Below are positions 43,737-54,067 of a DNA stretch of 64,000 nucleotides, piece by piece (position 1 is the stretch's first letter; every line of letters starts with the position of its first letter). The position numbers and the translations under genes were made by a program. Below the pieces are notes generated by a model. The model saw only the letters and a program-made list of their open reading frames with translations. It did no database searches and was not told the origin of the DNA. This DNA comes from CAIQPS01 sp963721365 (GTDB lineage Bacteria > Actinomycetota > Thermoleophilia > RBG-16-64-13), in the NCBI GenBank assembly GCA_963721365.1, contig CAVRJE010000007.1:1-64000 (forward strand). Reading direction: 5' to 3'.

Positions 43737-45866
43737 TTGGCCCAGGCCACTGCACATAAATCCGACGCGAAGACGGCCCAGAGGCATCCGCTCTCGATGG
43801 TCCGCAACATCGGCATCATGGCTCACATCGATGCCGGTAAGACGACGACCACCGAACGGATCCTTTACTACACGGGCCGCACTTACAAGATCGGCGAAGT
43901 GCACGACGGCGCCGCGGTGATGGACTGGATGGCCCAGGAGCAGGAGCGGGGCATCACCATCACGTCGGCGGCTACGACGTGCGAATGGCTCGATCATCGC
44001 ATCAACATAATAGACACACCCGGGCACGTGGACTTCACTATGGAGGTCGAGCGTTCCCTGCGGGTGCTCGACGGGGCCATCGCCCTGTTCTGCTCCGTCG
44101 CGGGCGTAGAACCGCAGTCCGAGACCGTCTGGAGGCAGGCCGACAAGTACGGCGTGCCCCGCATCGCCTTCGTCAACAAGATGGACCGGGTGGGCGCCGA
44201 TTTCATGCGCGGCGTCCAGATGATGGTCGACCGGCTGCACGCGCGGCCGCTCGTCCTGCAACTTCCCATCGGCCACGAAGACCAGTTCCAGGGTGTCATC
44301 GACCTGGTGCGCATGGTCGCGTACGTGTACGACGACGACATGGGCGTGGAGTGGCAGGAGACCCCCATCCCCGACGAGATGCGGGACCGGGCCGAAGCCG
44401 AGCGCACCCATATGATCGAGACGCTGGCCGAGCGGGACGACGAGCTGATGATGGATTACCTGGAGGGCGGTGCGATCTCGGTCGAGCGCCTGAAGGCCGC
44501 CATTCGCCAGGCCACGCTCGACATCGACCTCACACCGGTTTTGTGCGGGTCCTCGTTCAAGAACAAGGGCGTGCAGATGCTACTGGACGCAGTGATCGAC
44601 TACCTTCCCTCGCCGCTGGACATTCCGGCGGTCGAGGGTATCAACCCCAAGAGCGGGGCGACCGTCGCCCGCAGCGCCGCCGACGACGAGGCTTTCTCGG
44701 CTATCGCCTTCAAGATCATGTCCGACCCCTTCGTCGGCAAGCTCACCTATTTCCGGGTGTACTCGGGCACGCTCAAAGCCGGCTCGTACGTATACAACTC
44801 GAACAAGGACAAGAAGGAGCGGATAGGCCGCATCCTGCAGATGCACGCCAACCATCGCGAAGACATCACCCAGGTGTTCGCCGGCGATATCGCGGCGGCC
44901 GTGGGCCTCAAGGCCACGACGACAGGCAACACCCTCTGCGACGAAGGCCGCCCGATCGTCCTCGAGTCCATCGAGTTTCCCGAGCCGGTCATCTTCGTGG
45001 CCATAGAGCCGAAGACCAAGGCCGATCAGGATCGTCTGGGCGAGAGCCTGATGAAGCTGGCCGACGAAGATCCGACCTTCCGCGTTCGGACCGACGAAGA
45101 GACCGGCCAGACCATCATCGCCGGCATGGGCGAGCTGCATCTGGAGATCATCGTCGACCGCCTGCTCCGCGAGTTCCGGGTCGACGCCAACGTGGGCCGG
45201 CCGCAGGTGGCCTACCGCGAGGGCATCACCAAGACCGTGCCCAAGGCCGAGGGCCGGTTCGTCCGGCAGACCGGCGGGCGCGGCCAGTACGGCCACGTCG
45301 TCATCAAGATGTCGCCCAACGAATTCGGGGCGGGCTTCAGCTTCGAGAACAAGATCGTGGGCGGGTCCATTCCCCGGGAGTACATCCCCGCGGTGGAGGC
45401 CGGCATGGTAGAGGCGATGGAGACCGGCGTGCTGGCCGGCTTCCCCATGGAGGACGTCAAGGTGGAGCTGATTGATGGCTCCTTCCACGAGGTCGACTCC
45501 TCGGAGATGGCCTTCAAGATCGCCGGCTCCCTGGCTTTCCGCGAGGCGGCCAAGAAGGCGCATCCGGTGCTCCTCGAGCCGCTGGAAGACGTGGAGGTCG
45601 TCGTCCCCGAAGAATACATGGGCGACGTCATGGGCGATCTCAACTCCAGGCGCGGCCACATCGTCGGCATGGAGCCTCATGCGGGAGCCCAGGTCATCAA
45701 GGCCACGGTGCCTCTCGCGCAGATGTTCGGGTACGCCACCGACGTGCGGTCTATGACCCAGGGCCGGGCGACGTACACCATGCAATTCAGTCACTACGCT
45801 GAGGTGCCCAGCACCATCGCGCAGGAAATAATCGCCCAGCAGGGCGGCAGAGCGTCCAACGACTAG
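43737..45866 (+). CDS. fusA: Translation elongation factor G
   Basis: This GTPase drives ribosomal translocation. The G1 loop is AHIDAGKTTTTERIL, G3 DTPGHVDFT and G4 NKMDR. Domains II-V end with ATYTMQFSHYAEVP. The start is uncertain: the frame is open from 43668, a TTG occurs at 43737 and an ATG at 43797 directly before VRNIGIMAHID. None has an ideal ribosome-binding site. The protein is 690-732 residues depending on the choice. It is intact and follows rpsG closely. Confidence 0.93.
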   Translation: MAQATAHKSDAKTAQRHPLSMVRNIGIMAHIDAGKTTTTERILYYTGRTYKIGEVHDGAAVMDWMAQEQERGITITSAATTCEWLDHRINIIDTPGHVDFTMEVERSLRVLDGAIALFCSVAGVEPQSETVWRQADKYGVPRIAFVNKMDRVGADFMRGVQMMVDRLHARPLVLQLPIGHEDQFQGVIDLVRMVAYVYDDDMGVEWQETPIPDEMRDRAEAERTHMIETLAERDDELMMDYLEGGAISVERLKAAIRQATLDIDLTPVLCGSSFKNKGVQMLLDAVIDYLPSPLDIPAVEGINPKSGATVARSAADDEAFSAIAFKIMSDPFVGKLTYFRVYSGTLKAGSYVYNSNKDKKERIGRILQMHANHREDITQVFAGDIAAAVGLKATTTGNTLCDEGRPIVLESIEFPEPVIFVAIEPKTKADQDRLGESLMKLADEDPTFRVRTDEETGQTIIAGMGELHLEIIVDRLLREFRVDANVGRPQVAYREGITKTVPKAEGRFVRQTGGRGQYGHVVIKMSPNEFGAGFSFENKIVGGSIPREYIPAVEAGMVEAMETGVLAGFPMEDVKVELIDGSFHEVDSSEMAFKIAGSLAFREAAKKAHPVLLEPLEDVEVVVPEEYMGDVMGDLNSRRGHIVGMEPHAGAQVIKATVPLAQMFGYATDVRSMTQGRATYTMQFSHYAEVPSTIAQEIIAQQGGRASND

Positions 45867-45895
45867 AGAAATCGACCACTAAGTAAAGGGCAAAA

Positions 45896-45918
45896 CGGCC
45901 GCCTGGCTGCGGCGGCCG
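45896..45918 (+). other. Hairpin between fusA and tuf
   Basis: CGGCCGCC (45896-45903) pairs with GGCGGCCG (45911-45918) around a 7-nt loop, without a T-run. It may be a processing or pausing site that lets tuf be expressed at a different level from fusA. Confidence 0.35.
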
Positions 45919-45950
45919 CCTGACTAAATCAGGTAGAAAGGGAGGAATCA

Positions 45951-47157
<1,207 letters not shown>

Positions 47158-47167
47158 GAGTCGCTCG

Positions 47168-47476
47168 GTGGCGCAACAGAAAATACGCATCAGGCTCAAA
47201 GCCTACGATCACGAACTGATCGACAAGAGCGCCCGGAGCATCGTCGAAACGGCCGAGCGCACCGGCGCCACCGTTTCCGGCCCGGTCCCTCTCCCGACCG
47301 AGAAGAACGTCTACTGCGTGATCCGCAGTCCCTTCAAGGACAAGGATTCGCGCGAGCATTTCGAGATCAGGACGCACAAGCGCCTGATCGACATCCACCA
47401 GCCCACGCCCAAGACCGTCGATTCGCTCATGCGCATGGACCTTCCGGCCGGTGTGGACATAGAGATCAAACTGTGA
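47168..47476 (+). CDS. rpsJ: 30S ribosomal protein S10
   Basis: This 102-residue protein starts at GTG. KIRIRLKAYDHELIDKSARS is the S10 signature. It begins the S10 operon 10 bp after tuf. S10 also partners NusB in rRNA antitermination. Confidence 0.97.
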   Translation: MAQQKIRIRLKAYDHELIDKSARSIVETAERTGATVSGPVPLPTEKNVYCVIRSPFKDKDSREHFEIRTHKRLIDIHQPTPKTVDSLMRMDLPAGVDIEIKL

Positions 47477-48084
47477 TGAAGACGCTGCTAGGCACAAAGC
47501 TGGGCATGACCCAGTACTTCGAGAAGGACGGCACCGTCGTCCGCTGCACGGTCATCCAGGCCGGGCCCTGCCTGGTCACGCAGAAGAAGACCGTGGAGAA
47601 CGACGGCTACGCCGCCACCCAGATCGCCTACGGCGACGTCAAGGCCAAGCGGCTCAACAAGCCGCTGCTGGGGCACCTCAAAAAGGCGGGGGTCGCTCCC
47701 AAGCGCCACCTCGTCGAGGTCCGGGGCGAGGACGACCTCGCCGTCGGCCAGGCGGTCACCGTGGAGATCTTCACCCCGGGCGACGAGGTCAAAGTGACCG
47801 GCACCAGCAAGGGCAAGGGTTTCCAGGGCGTTATGAAGCGGCACGGGTTCGCCGGTGGGCCGGGCTATCACGGCTCCCACTTCCACCGCGCCCCCGGCTC
47901 CATCGGCGCGTCGGCCGACCCTGCGCGGGTCTATCCGGGCACCCGGCTGCCGGGGCAGATGGGCAACGTGCGGGTCACGCAGACAGGTCTGAAGGTGGTC
48001 GACACCGACACCGACAAGAACCTGGTGCTGGTAGAAGGCGCGATACCGGGGTGCAAGGGCTCCCTGGTCGTGATCAGAGGTTAG
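47476..48084 (+). CDS. rplC: 50S ribosomal protein L3
   Basis: This 202-residue protein starts at the ATG that overlaps the rpsJ stop (TGATG). LLGTKLGMTQYFEKDG and FQGVMKRHGFAGGPGYHGS are L3 signatures. The tip loop reaches the peptidyl-transferase centre. Confidence 0.96.
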   Translation: MKTLLGTKLGMTQYFEKDGTVVRCTVIQAGPCLVTQKKTVENDGYAATQIAYGDVKAKRLNKPLLGHLKKAGVAPKRHLVEVRGEDDLAVGQAVTVEIFTPGDEVKVTGTSKGKGFQGVMKRHGFAGGPGYHGSHFHRAPGSIGASADPARVYPGTRLPGQMGNVRVTQTGLKVVDTDTDKNLVLVEGAIPGCKGSLVVIRG

Positions 48085-48088
48085 GGCT

Positions 48089-48727
48089 ATGCCATCTATC
48101 GAAAGAATCGACGAGAACGGCGCGGTCGTCGGCCAGCACGCTCTGGCTGAGGATCTGGTGCAGGACCGCATCAACATCGGGCTCCTGCACCAGGTGGTGA
48201 CGGCCGAACTGGCCGGCCACCGGCAGGGGACTGCTTCGGCGAAGACCCGGAGCGAGGTCGCGGGCACCACCGCCAAGCAGTGGCGGCAGAAGGGCACCGG
48301 CCGCGCCCGCGTGGGCTCGGGCAAAGTGGCCCATTTCACCGGCGGCGGCGTGGCGTTCCCACCCATCCCCCGTAGCTTCGCCAAGAAAGTCAACAAGAAG
48401 GTCAAAGTGCAGGCTTTCCGCATGGCCCTGGGTGACCTGGTGGCCGGCGGGACCGTGCGCGTGCTCTCCGGGGCGCCTTTCGACGAGCCGTCCACGCACA
48501 AGGCGGCCTCCATCCTCGGCAAGGCCGGGCTGGACCGGCCGCTGCTGGTGCTGGTGAGTAACGAAGAGGTCAACGCGCTCAAGAGCTTCCGCAACCTGGC
48601 CGGCACCCGCGCGCTCGCCATCGGCGACGCAGAGGTGCAGGACTACGTGTGGGCCAAGAGCCTTCTGTTCACCGAAGCGGCCGTGTCCTTCCTCGAGGGC
48701 GGCCTGAGTGAAGGCGGTGAGGCGTAG
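48089..48727 (+). CDS. rplD: 50S ribosomal protein L4
   Basis: This 212-residue protein has the L4 loop region EVAGTTAKQWRQKGTGRARV, which lines the exit tunnel. The C-terminal globular part ends LSEGGEA. In many bacteria L4 represses the S10 operon. No leader structure for that was recognised here. Confidence 0.95.
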   Translation: MPSIERIDENGAVVGQHALAEDLVQDRINIGLLHQVVTAELAGHRQGTASAKTRSEVAGTTAKQWRQKGTGRARVGSGKVAHFTGGGVAFPPIPRSFAKKVNKKVKVQAFRMALGDLVAGGTVRVLSGAPFDEPSTHKAASILGKAGLDRPLLVLVSNEEVNALKSFRNLAGTRALAIGDAEVQDYVWAKSLLFTEAAVSFLEGGLSEGGEA

Positions 48728-49011
48728 TGGACGCACGGGAGATCATCATCCGGCCGATCATCTCGGAGAAGAGTTACCGGGCCGTCGATGCCAACCGGTA
48801 CTCCTTCGAGGTCAACTATCGGGCCACCAAACCTCACATCCGGGCCGCCGTAGAGGAGATCTTCAAGGTCAAGGTCATCGGCGTGCAGACCATCAACATG
48901 AAGCCTAAACCCAAACGCAGGGGCGCCCACGTCGGCGTCACCAAGCGCTGGAAGAAGGCCGTAGTCGAGCTTGCCCCGGGTAACCGGATCGAGTTCTTCG
49001 GCGCTACGTAG
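48727..49011 (+). CDS. rplW: 50S ribosomal protein L23
   Basis: This 94-residue protein has a GTG start overlapping the last base of the rplD stop. IIIRPIISEKSYRAVDANRY and KTINMKPKPKRRG fit L23. The protein sits at the tunnel exit and docks trigger factor and SRP. Confidence 0.95.
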   Translation: MDAREIIIRPIISEKSYRAVDANRYSFEVNYRATKPHIRAAVEEIFKVKVIGVQTINMKPKPKRRGAHVGVTKRWKKAVVELAPGNRIEFFGAT

Positions 49012-49032
49012 AAGGGGAGCGGTTAGAGAGAC

Positions 49033-49866
49033 ATGGCAATAAAGAGCTACAAGCCGACATCCCCGGGACGCAGGTTCGCGACAACGCCGTCCTTCGACGA
49101 GATCACCCGGAGCGAGCCCGAGAAGTCGCTGGTCAAGCCGGTCAATCGCAAGGGCGGCCGGAACAACTACGGCCGCATCACCACCCGCCATCAGGGCGGC
49201 GGTCACAAGCGGGCCTACCGGATCATCGACTTCAAACGCGACAAGGACGGCGTGCCGGGCCGGGTCGACTCCATCGAGTACGATCCCAACCGTAACTGCC
49301 GCATCGCCCTCATCGTGTACCGCGACGGCGAGAAGCGCTACATCCTGGCCCCCAACAAGTTGGGCGTAGGCGCGATGGTCGAAGCGGGTCCCGGGGCCGA
49401 TATCCGGATAGGGTGTGCCCTTCCGTTGCGCAACATCCCGGTGGGTACCGTGGTGCACAATATCGAGATGTACAAAGGCCGCGGCGGGCAGATAGCCCGT
49501 TCGGCCGGCACTTCTGCGCAGGTCATGGCCAAGGAAGGCGACTACGCCATCCTGCGCCTACCCTCGGGCGAGATGCGCATGATCCATCTCGAGTGCCGGG
49601 CGACCATCGGCGAGATCGGCAACGCCGAGCACGAGAACCTCACCACCGGCAAGGCCGGGCGCAAGCGCTGGATGGGCGTACGCCCAGGCGTCCGCGGCAC
49701 GACCATGAACCCGGTCGATCACCCGCACGGTGGAGGCGAGGGCTCTACTCCTCCGGGTCGCAATCCGGTGACTCCGTGGGGAGTGCCGACGCTGGGTCAC
49801 AAGACGCGCAAGCGCAAGAAGCCCTCGAACAAGTACATCGTCAGGCGAGCTGGGAAAGGGAGGTAA
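49033..49866 (+). CDS. rplB: 50S ribosomal protein L2
   Basis: This 277-residue protein has KSYKPTSPGRRF, GRNNYGRITTRHQGGGHKR and the signature VDHPHGGGEG near the C-terminus. The conserved histidine of that loop is present. L2 supports peptidyl-transfer and subunit association. Confidence 0.97.
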   Translation: MAIKSYKPTSPGRRFATTPSFDEITRSEPEKSLVKPVNRKGGRNNYGRITTRHQGGGHKRAYRIIDFKRDKDGVPGRVDSIEYDPNRNCRIALIVYRDGEKRYILAPNKLGVGAMVEAGPGADIRIGCALPLRNIPVGTVVHNIEMYKGRGGQIARSAGTSAQVMAKEGDYAILRLPSGEMRMIHLECRATIGEIGNAEHENLTTGKAGRKRWMGVRPGVRGTTMNPVDHPHGGGEGSTPPGRNPVTPWGVPTLGHKTRKRKKPSNKYIVRRAGKGR

Positions 49867-49875
49867 TAGAGCATC

Positions 49876-50160
49876 GTGACACGTTCAAGCAAAAAAGCCC
49901 CCTTTGTCGCAGAACGGCTGATGAAGCGGGTCGAGGCCATGAACGCGACCGGCGAGAAGCGCATGCTCAAGACCTGGTCGCGCGCGTCCACCATCTACCC
50001 GGAGATGATCGGGCATACCATCGCCGTCCATGACGGCCGCAAGCATGTCCCTATCTACGTCACCGAGAGCATGGTGGGCCACCGGCTGGGCGAGTTCGCT
50101 CTCACCCGCACCTTCCGCGGACACGGCGGCAACAAAGAGCGCCGCATGAAGAGGAAGTGA
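49876..50160 (+). CDS. rpsS: 30S ribosomal protein S19
   Basis: This 94-residue protein has a GTG start. TRSSKKAPFVAERLMKRV and MIGHTIAVHDGRKHVPIY are S19 signatures. It ends in a basic tail (GGNKERRMKRK). Confidence 0.96.
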   Translation: MTRSSKKAPFVAERLMKRVEAMNATGEKRMLKTWSRASTIYPEMIGHTIAVHDGRKHVPIYVTESMVGHRLGEFALTRTFRGHGGNKERRMKRK

Positions 50161-50164
50161 CGGG

Positions 50165-50503
50165 ATGGTCAACGCGACAGCGAAATACGTACGAGTCTCA
50201 CCGCGCAAAGCCGGTGACATGGCGTCCATGATCCGGGGCAAGAAAGTGGGGGAGGCGAAAGCCATTCTCGCGCTCAGCACCCGGGCAGCCGCCAAACTGG
50301 TGGGCAAAGTCCTCGACTCGGCCGTGGCCAACGCCGAGAACAACAACAATCTCGACGCCGACGACCTCTGGGTAGTGCAGGCGTACGTCGACGGCGGCCC
50401 CACCATCAAGCGGTTCAAGCCGCGGGCCATGGGCCGGGCAAGCAGTATCCGGAAGAGGACGAGTCACATCACGGTGTGCGTCGACGAGAAGAAGGAGTCG
50501 TAG
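50165..50503 (+). CDS. rplV: 50S ribosomal protein L22
   Basis: This 112-residue protein has AKYVRVSPRKAGDMASMIRG and the C-terminal extended loop PRAMGRASSIRKRTSHI that lines the exit tunnel. It starts 4 bp after rpsS. Confidence 0.96.
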   Translation: MVNATAKYVRVSPRKAGDMASMIRGKKVGEAKAILALSTRAAAKLVGKVLDSAVANAENNNNLDADDLWVVQAYVDGGPTIKRFKPRAMGRASSIRKRTSHITVCVDEKKES

Positions 50504-50506
50504 CAG

Positions 50507-51181
50507 GTGGGTCAGAAAGTTCATCCCGGAGGCATGCGGCTCGGCATCATCCATGACTGGAAGGCTCACTGGTACACCGAGCGGCACTTCGCCGCCTTCC
50601 TCCATGAGGACCTGGCGATCCGCAAGCACATCCAGAAGAAGATGGGCCACGCCGGGCTCTCCACCATCGTGATCCGGAAGGACACGAACAAGGTGGTAAT
50701 CGACATCCACACGGCCCGGCCGGGCATCGTCATCGGCAAGTCCGGGTCCGAAGTGGACGCGCTGCGGCGCGACATCCACGACATGACGGGCAAGACCGTG
50801 CACGTCAACATCGTGGAGATCAAGCGGCCGGAACTCGACGCCAACCTGGTGGCCCAGTCCATCGCCGAGCAACTCGCCAACCGAGTAAGCTTCCGCCGGG
50901 CGATGAAGCGGGCCATCACCTCCGCGATGCGGTCGGGCGCCGAGGGCATCAAAGTCAAGTCGGCCGGCCGCCTGGGCGGCGCCGAGATGGCGCGCGTCGA
51001 GGGCTACAGCGAGGGGCGCGTGCCCCTGCACACACTGCGGGCCGACATCGACTACGGTTTCTGTGAGGCCAACACGACCTTTGGCAAGATCGGCGTGAAG
51101 GTGTGGATAAACAAGGGTGAGATCATGCCCGAGGGCTTCGACCAAGGCGCTCGTGCTCAATCGGAAGCCCCTCTAGGTTGA
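50507..51181 (+). CDS. rpsC: 30S ribosomal protein S3
   Basis: This 224-residue protein has a GTG start. MGQKVHPGGMRLGIIHDWKA opens the protein. The KH domain contains ARPGIVIGKSGSEVD. The C-terminal half has GAEGIKVKSAGRLGGAEMAR. S3 lines the mRNA entry tunnel. The 92-bp gap to rplP has only a short GC hairpin. Confidence 0.95.
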   Translation: MGQKVHPGGMRLGIIHDWKAHWYTERHFAAFLHEDLAIRKHIQKKMGHAGLSTIVIRKDTNKVVIDIHTARPGIVIGKSGSEVDALRRDIHDMTGKTVHVNIVEIKRPELDANLVAQSIAEQLANRVSFRRAMKRAITSAMRSGAEGIKVKSAGRLGGAEMARVEGYSEGRVPLHTLRADIDYGFCEANTTFGKIGVKVWINKGEIMPEGFDQGARAQSEAPLG

Positions 51182-51273
51182 CGGCCCCGATCCATGTCCC
51201 CGCCGGGGGCCCTGGCAACATCCGGGCCCGTGGACTGTAGGACGAGGGATCCAAGGAAGAACGAGGATAAGAG

Positions 51274-51699
51274 ATGCTACTACCAAAAAGGGTCAAGCAC
51301 CGCAAACAGCACCGGGGCCGCATGGCCGGTACGGCTAAGGGCCAGACGACCGTGCATTTCGGCGAGTACGGCCTTCAGGCTCTCGAGCCGGGCTGGGTCA
51401 CCAGCCGGCAGATCGAGGCTGCTCGTATCGCCATGACCCGGAAGATCAAGAGGGGTGGGAAGGTCTGGATCAACATCTTCCCGCAGAAGCCCATCACCAA
51501 GAAGCCTGCCGAGACGCGCATGGGCTCCGGCAAAGGCTCGCCCGACCAGTGGGTGGCCGTGGTAAAGCCGGGCCGGGTGATGTTCGAGCTGGCCGGCGTC
51601 CCCGAGGATCTTGCTCGGGAGGCCATCCGGCTCGCTGCGCACAAACTTCCTGTCAAGTGCAGATTCGCGACCAGGGAGGATGGGGGCATTGAAGCCTAA
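51274..51699 (+). CDS. rplP: 50S ribosomal protein L16
   Basis: This 141-residue protein has MLLPKRVKHRKQHRGRM, TKKPAETRMGSGKG and LAAHKLPVKCRF, all L16 signatures. L16 shapes the A-site tRNA pocket. Its 3' end overlaps the start of rpmC. Confidence 0.96.
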   Translation: MLLPKRVKHRKQHRGRMAGTAKGQTTVHFGEYGLQALEPGWVTSRQIEAARIAMTRKIKRGGKVWINIFPQKPITKKPAETRMGSGKGSPDQWVAVVKPGRVMFELAGVPEDLAREAIRLAAHKLPVKCRFATREDGGIEA

Positions 51700-51889
51700 G
51701 GATCTGATAGACCTCGGTGACGAGGAATTGGTCCAGCGCCTCAAGCAGTCGCGTGAGGAGCTGTTCAACCTGCGGTTTCAGCATGCGGCCGGCCAGCTGG
51801 AGAACACCAGCCGGCTTTGCCAGGTGCGTCACGACATCGCCAAGATCATGACGGTGCAATCGTCGAGAGAACGGTCGAGGGAGCTCTGA
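51689..51889 (+). CDS. rpmC: 50S ribosomal protein L29
   Basis: This 66-residue protein has KPKDLIDLGDEELVQRLKQ and EELFNLRFQHAAGQLENT, typical of L29. A TTG at 51689 with GGAGG about nine bases upstream gives the usual N-terminus. An ATG at 51680 has no room for a site. Either start overlaps the rplP end. Confidence 0.9.
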   Translation: MKPKDLIDLGDEELVQRLKQSREELFNLRFQHAAGQLENTSRLCQVRHDIAKIMTVQSSRERSREL

Positions 51890-52152
51890 TGGCCGAGCAG
51901 CCAACTACAAAGCAGCGGGAACGGCAGGGTTTGGTCGTCTCCGACAAGATGGATAAGACCATCGTCGTGCAGGTAAGCACGGTCAAGCCGCACGCCGAGT
52001 ACAAGAAGGTGGTCCGCAGGACCAGCCGCTTGAAGGCCCATGACGAGAGCAACGAAGCTCGCATCGGCGACACGGTGCTGGTGCGCGAGTGCCGGCCGCT
52101 ATCCCGGGACAAGACGTGGCGCCTTATCAAGGTGCTCCAGCGGGCCGAGTGA
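51889..52152 (+). CDS. rpsQ: 30S ribosomal protein S17
   Basis: This 87-residue protein has QGLVVSDKMDKTIVVQVST, then TSRLKAHDESNEARIGDTV and VRECRPLSRDKTWRL, all S17 signatures. The ATG overlaps the rpmC stop (TGATG). Confidence 0.96.
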   Translation: MAEQPTTKQRERQGLVVSDKMDKTIVVQVSTVKPHAEYKKVVRRTSRLKAHDESNEARIGDTVLVRECRPLSRDKTWRLIKVLQRAE

Positions 52153-52178
52153 CCGCGGCGGGAGATGGGTGACAAACA

Positions 52179-52547
52179 ATGATTCAGGTAGAGACAAGAC
52201 TAAAGGTCGCCGATAACACCGGCGCACGCGAGCTGCTCTGCATCCGCATCAAGGGCGGGTCGCAGCGCCGCTACGCCGGGGTGGGCGACATCATAGTGGG
52301 GGCGGTCAAAGAGGCCACCCCGGGCGGCGCCGTGAAGAAGGGCGACGTGGTGCAGGCGGTGGTCGTGCGGGTCAAGAAGGCCTATGGCCGCAAAGACGGC
52401 ACCTACATCGGCTTCGACGAGAACGCCGCGGTGCTGATCGACCGGCAGATGAATCCGCGGGGCACCAGGATATTCGGCCCCGTCGGCAGGGAACTGCGCG
52501 AGAAGAACTTCGCGAAGATCGTCTCGCTGGCTCCGGAGGTGCTGTGA
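52179..52547 (+). CDS. rplN: 50S ribosomal protein L14
   Basis: This 122-residue protein has MIQVETRLKVADNTGAREL and the signature VVVRVKKAYGRKDGTYIGFD. L14 lies at the subunit interface and ends EKNFAKIVSLAPEVL. It overlaps rplX by one base. Confidence 0.97.
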   Translation: MIQVETRLKVADNTGARELLCIRIKGGSQRRYAGVGDIIVGAVKEATPGGAVKKGDVVQAVVVRVKKAYGRKDGTYIGFDENAAVLIDRQMNPRGTRIFGPVGRELREKNFAKIVSLAPEVL

Positions 52548-52900
52548 TGGCCAAGAGTGCGAAGACCGAGCCGCGGGCCAAGCGCTTCCGTATCAAGAAG
52601 GGCGACACGGTCGAGGTGATCCAGGGCAAGCAGAACGGCAAGCGCGGCAAGGTACTGCGCGTGTTGTCTGCCGACGAGCGGATAGTCATCGAGCGGGTGA
52701 ACTTCATCAAGCGGCACGTCCGCCCCTCGCAGAAGACTCCCCAGGGCGGGGTCATCGAGCGGGAAGCCGGCATCCATATCAGCAACGTCAAGCTCGTGTG
52801 CCCCAGCTGTAATCAGGCCGTGCGGGTGGGCGTCCGCATGGAGGGCGAAGACAAGATCCGCTACTGCAAGAAATGCAACGTCCAGGTGGATAAGGGTTAG
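52547..52900 (+). CDS. rplX: 50S ribosomal protein L24
   Basis: This 117-residue protein starts at the ATG overlapping the rplN stop. The KOW motif is KKGDTVEVIQGKQNGKRGKV. The C-terminal part holds CPSCNQ and CKKCN, two CxxC pairs that may bind zinc. Confidence 0.94.
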   Translation: MAKSAKTEPRAKRFRIKKGDTVEVIQGKQNGKRGKVLRVLSADERIVIERVNFIKRHVRPSQKTPQGGVIEREAGIHISNVKLVCPSCNQAVRVGVRMEGEDKIRYCKKCNVQVDKG

Positions 52901-52902
52901 CG

Positions 52903-53451
52903 ATGGAAGTCCCCAGACTAAAACAGAAATACCGTGCCGACATCGTCCCCGCCATGCGGGAGCAGTTCGGCTACAAGAGCGTTATGCAGGTGCCGAAAGT
53001 CACCAAGGTGACGCTCAACATGGGCGTTGGTGAAGGTATCCACGATGCCAAGCAGATGGAGGAAGCCGCGCTTCAGCTCGGTCAGATCTCCGGGCAGAAG
53101 GCGCAAGTCCGCCGGGCCCGGAAATCGGTGGCCAACTTCAAGCTGCGCGCCGGCATGCCGGTCGGGCTGCGGGTGACCCTGCGCGGCGACCGCATGTACG
53201 AGATGCTCGACCGGCTCATCAGCATCGCCCTTCCCCGCATCCGCGACTTCCAGGGCATCTCGCCCAAGGGTTTCGACGGGCAGGGCAACTACAACCTGGG
53301 TGTCAAGGAGCAGATCATCTTCCCGGAGGTCGACTACGACAGGATTGACCGGCTCCGGGGATTGGATATCGCTATCACCACCACGGCGAAAACGGACGAC
53401 GAGGGACGGGCGCTGCTCAAGTTCATGGGCATGCCCTTCCGGCAGAGCTGA
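52903..53451 (+). CDS. rplE: 50S ribosomal protein L5
   Basis: This 182-residue protein has MQVPKVTKVTLNMGVGEGI, GQKAQVRRARKSVANFKLR and IRDFQGISPKGFDGQGNYN. All are L5 signatures. L5 carries 5S rRNA and contacts the P-site tRNA. Confidence 0.96.
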   Translation: MEVPRLKQKYRADIVPAMREQFGYKSVMQVPKVTKVTLNMGVGEGIHDAKQMEEAALQLGQISGQKAQVRRARKSVANFKLRAGMPVGLRVTLRGDRMYEMLDRLISIALPRIRDFQGISPKGFDGQGNYNLGVKEQIIFPEVDYDRIDRLRGLDIAITTTAKTDDEGRALLKFMGMPFRQS

Positions 53452-53470
53452 AGGATAGGAGCAGCAGCGA

Positions 53471-53656
53471 ATGGCAAAGAAATCAATGATCGCTAAGGCA
53501 CAGCGGCCGCAGAAGTACACCGTCCGGGCCAATAACCGGTGTCGTCGGTGTGGCCGGCCGCGAGCCTATGTCCGCCGTTTCGGCGTGTGCCGCATCTGTC
53601 TCCGTGATCTGGCGCACCAGGGGCTCATCCCCGGCGTCACCAAGTCGAGCTGGTAG
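53471..53656 (+). CDS. rpsZ: 30S ribosomal protein S14, zinc-binding type
   Basis: This 61-residue protein is of the short type. Cysteines in CRRCGRPRAYVRRFGVCRIC give a CxxC...CxxC zinc site. The short C+ form is typical of Gram-positive and related lineages. Confidence 0.96.
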   Translation: MAKKSMIAKAQRPQKYTVRANNRCRRCGRPRAYVRRFGVCRICLRDLAHQGLIPGVTKSSW

Positions 53657-53664
53657 GAGGGGTC

Positions 53665-54063
53665 ATGTCTCAAACCGATCCCATTGCCGACATGCTCACC
53701 CGCATCCGGAACGCCAACAAGGCGCTCCAGGCCAAGGTCGAGATGCCGTCCTCCGCTCAGAAGGTGGAGTTGGCCCGTCTTCTCAATGACGAGGGCTACG
53801 TCATGTCGTACGCGGTGGTCAAGGACGGCAGCTTCGACAAGCTGGTCGTCGAGCTCAAGTACACCGATGGCCGCCGCCGGGTGATCTCGCAGGTCAAGCG
53901 GGTCAGCAAGCCGGGCCGCCGCATGTACGCGAAGAAAGACAATCTCCCGAAGGTTCTCGGGGGCCTGGGCACGGCAGTCATTTCCACGTCTCGTGGCCTG
54001 ATGACCGCCCGGGAAGCGCAACGACTGGGAGTGGGCGGCGAAGTCGTCTGCTTCGTATGGTGA
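53665..54063 (+). CDS. rpsH: 30S ribosomal protein S8
   Basis: This 132-residue protein has DPIADMLTRIRNANKALQ at the start. The signature ISTSRGLMTAREAQRLGVGG lies near the end. S8 binds 16S rRNA helix 21 and often represses the spc operon. Confidence 0.96.
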   Translation: MSQTDPIADMLTRIRNANKALQAKVEMPSSAQKVELARLLNDEGYVMSYAVVKDGSFDKLVVELKYTDGRRRVISQVKRVSKPGRRMYAKKDNLPKVLGGLGTAVISTSRGLMTAREAQRLGVGGEVVCFVW

Positions 54064-54067
54064 CGCC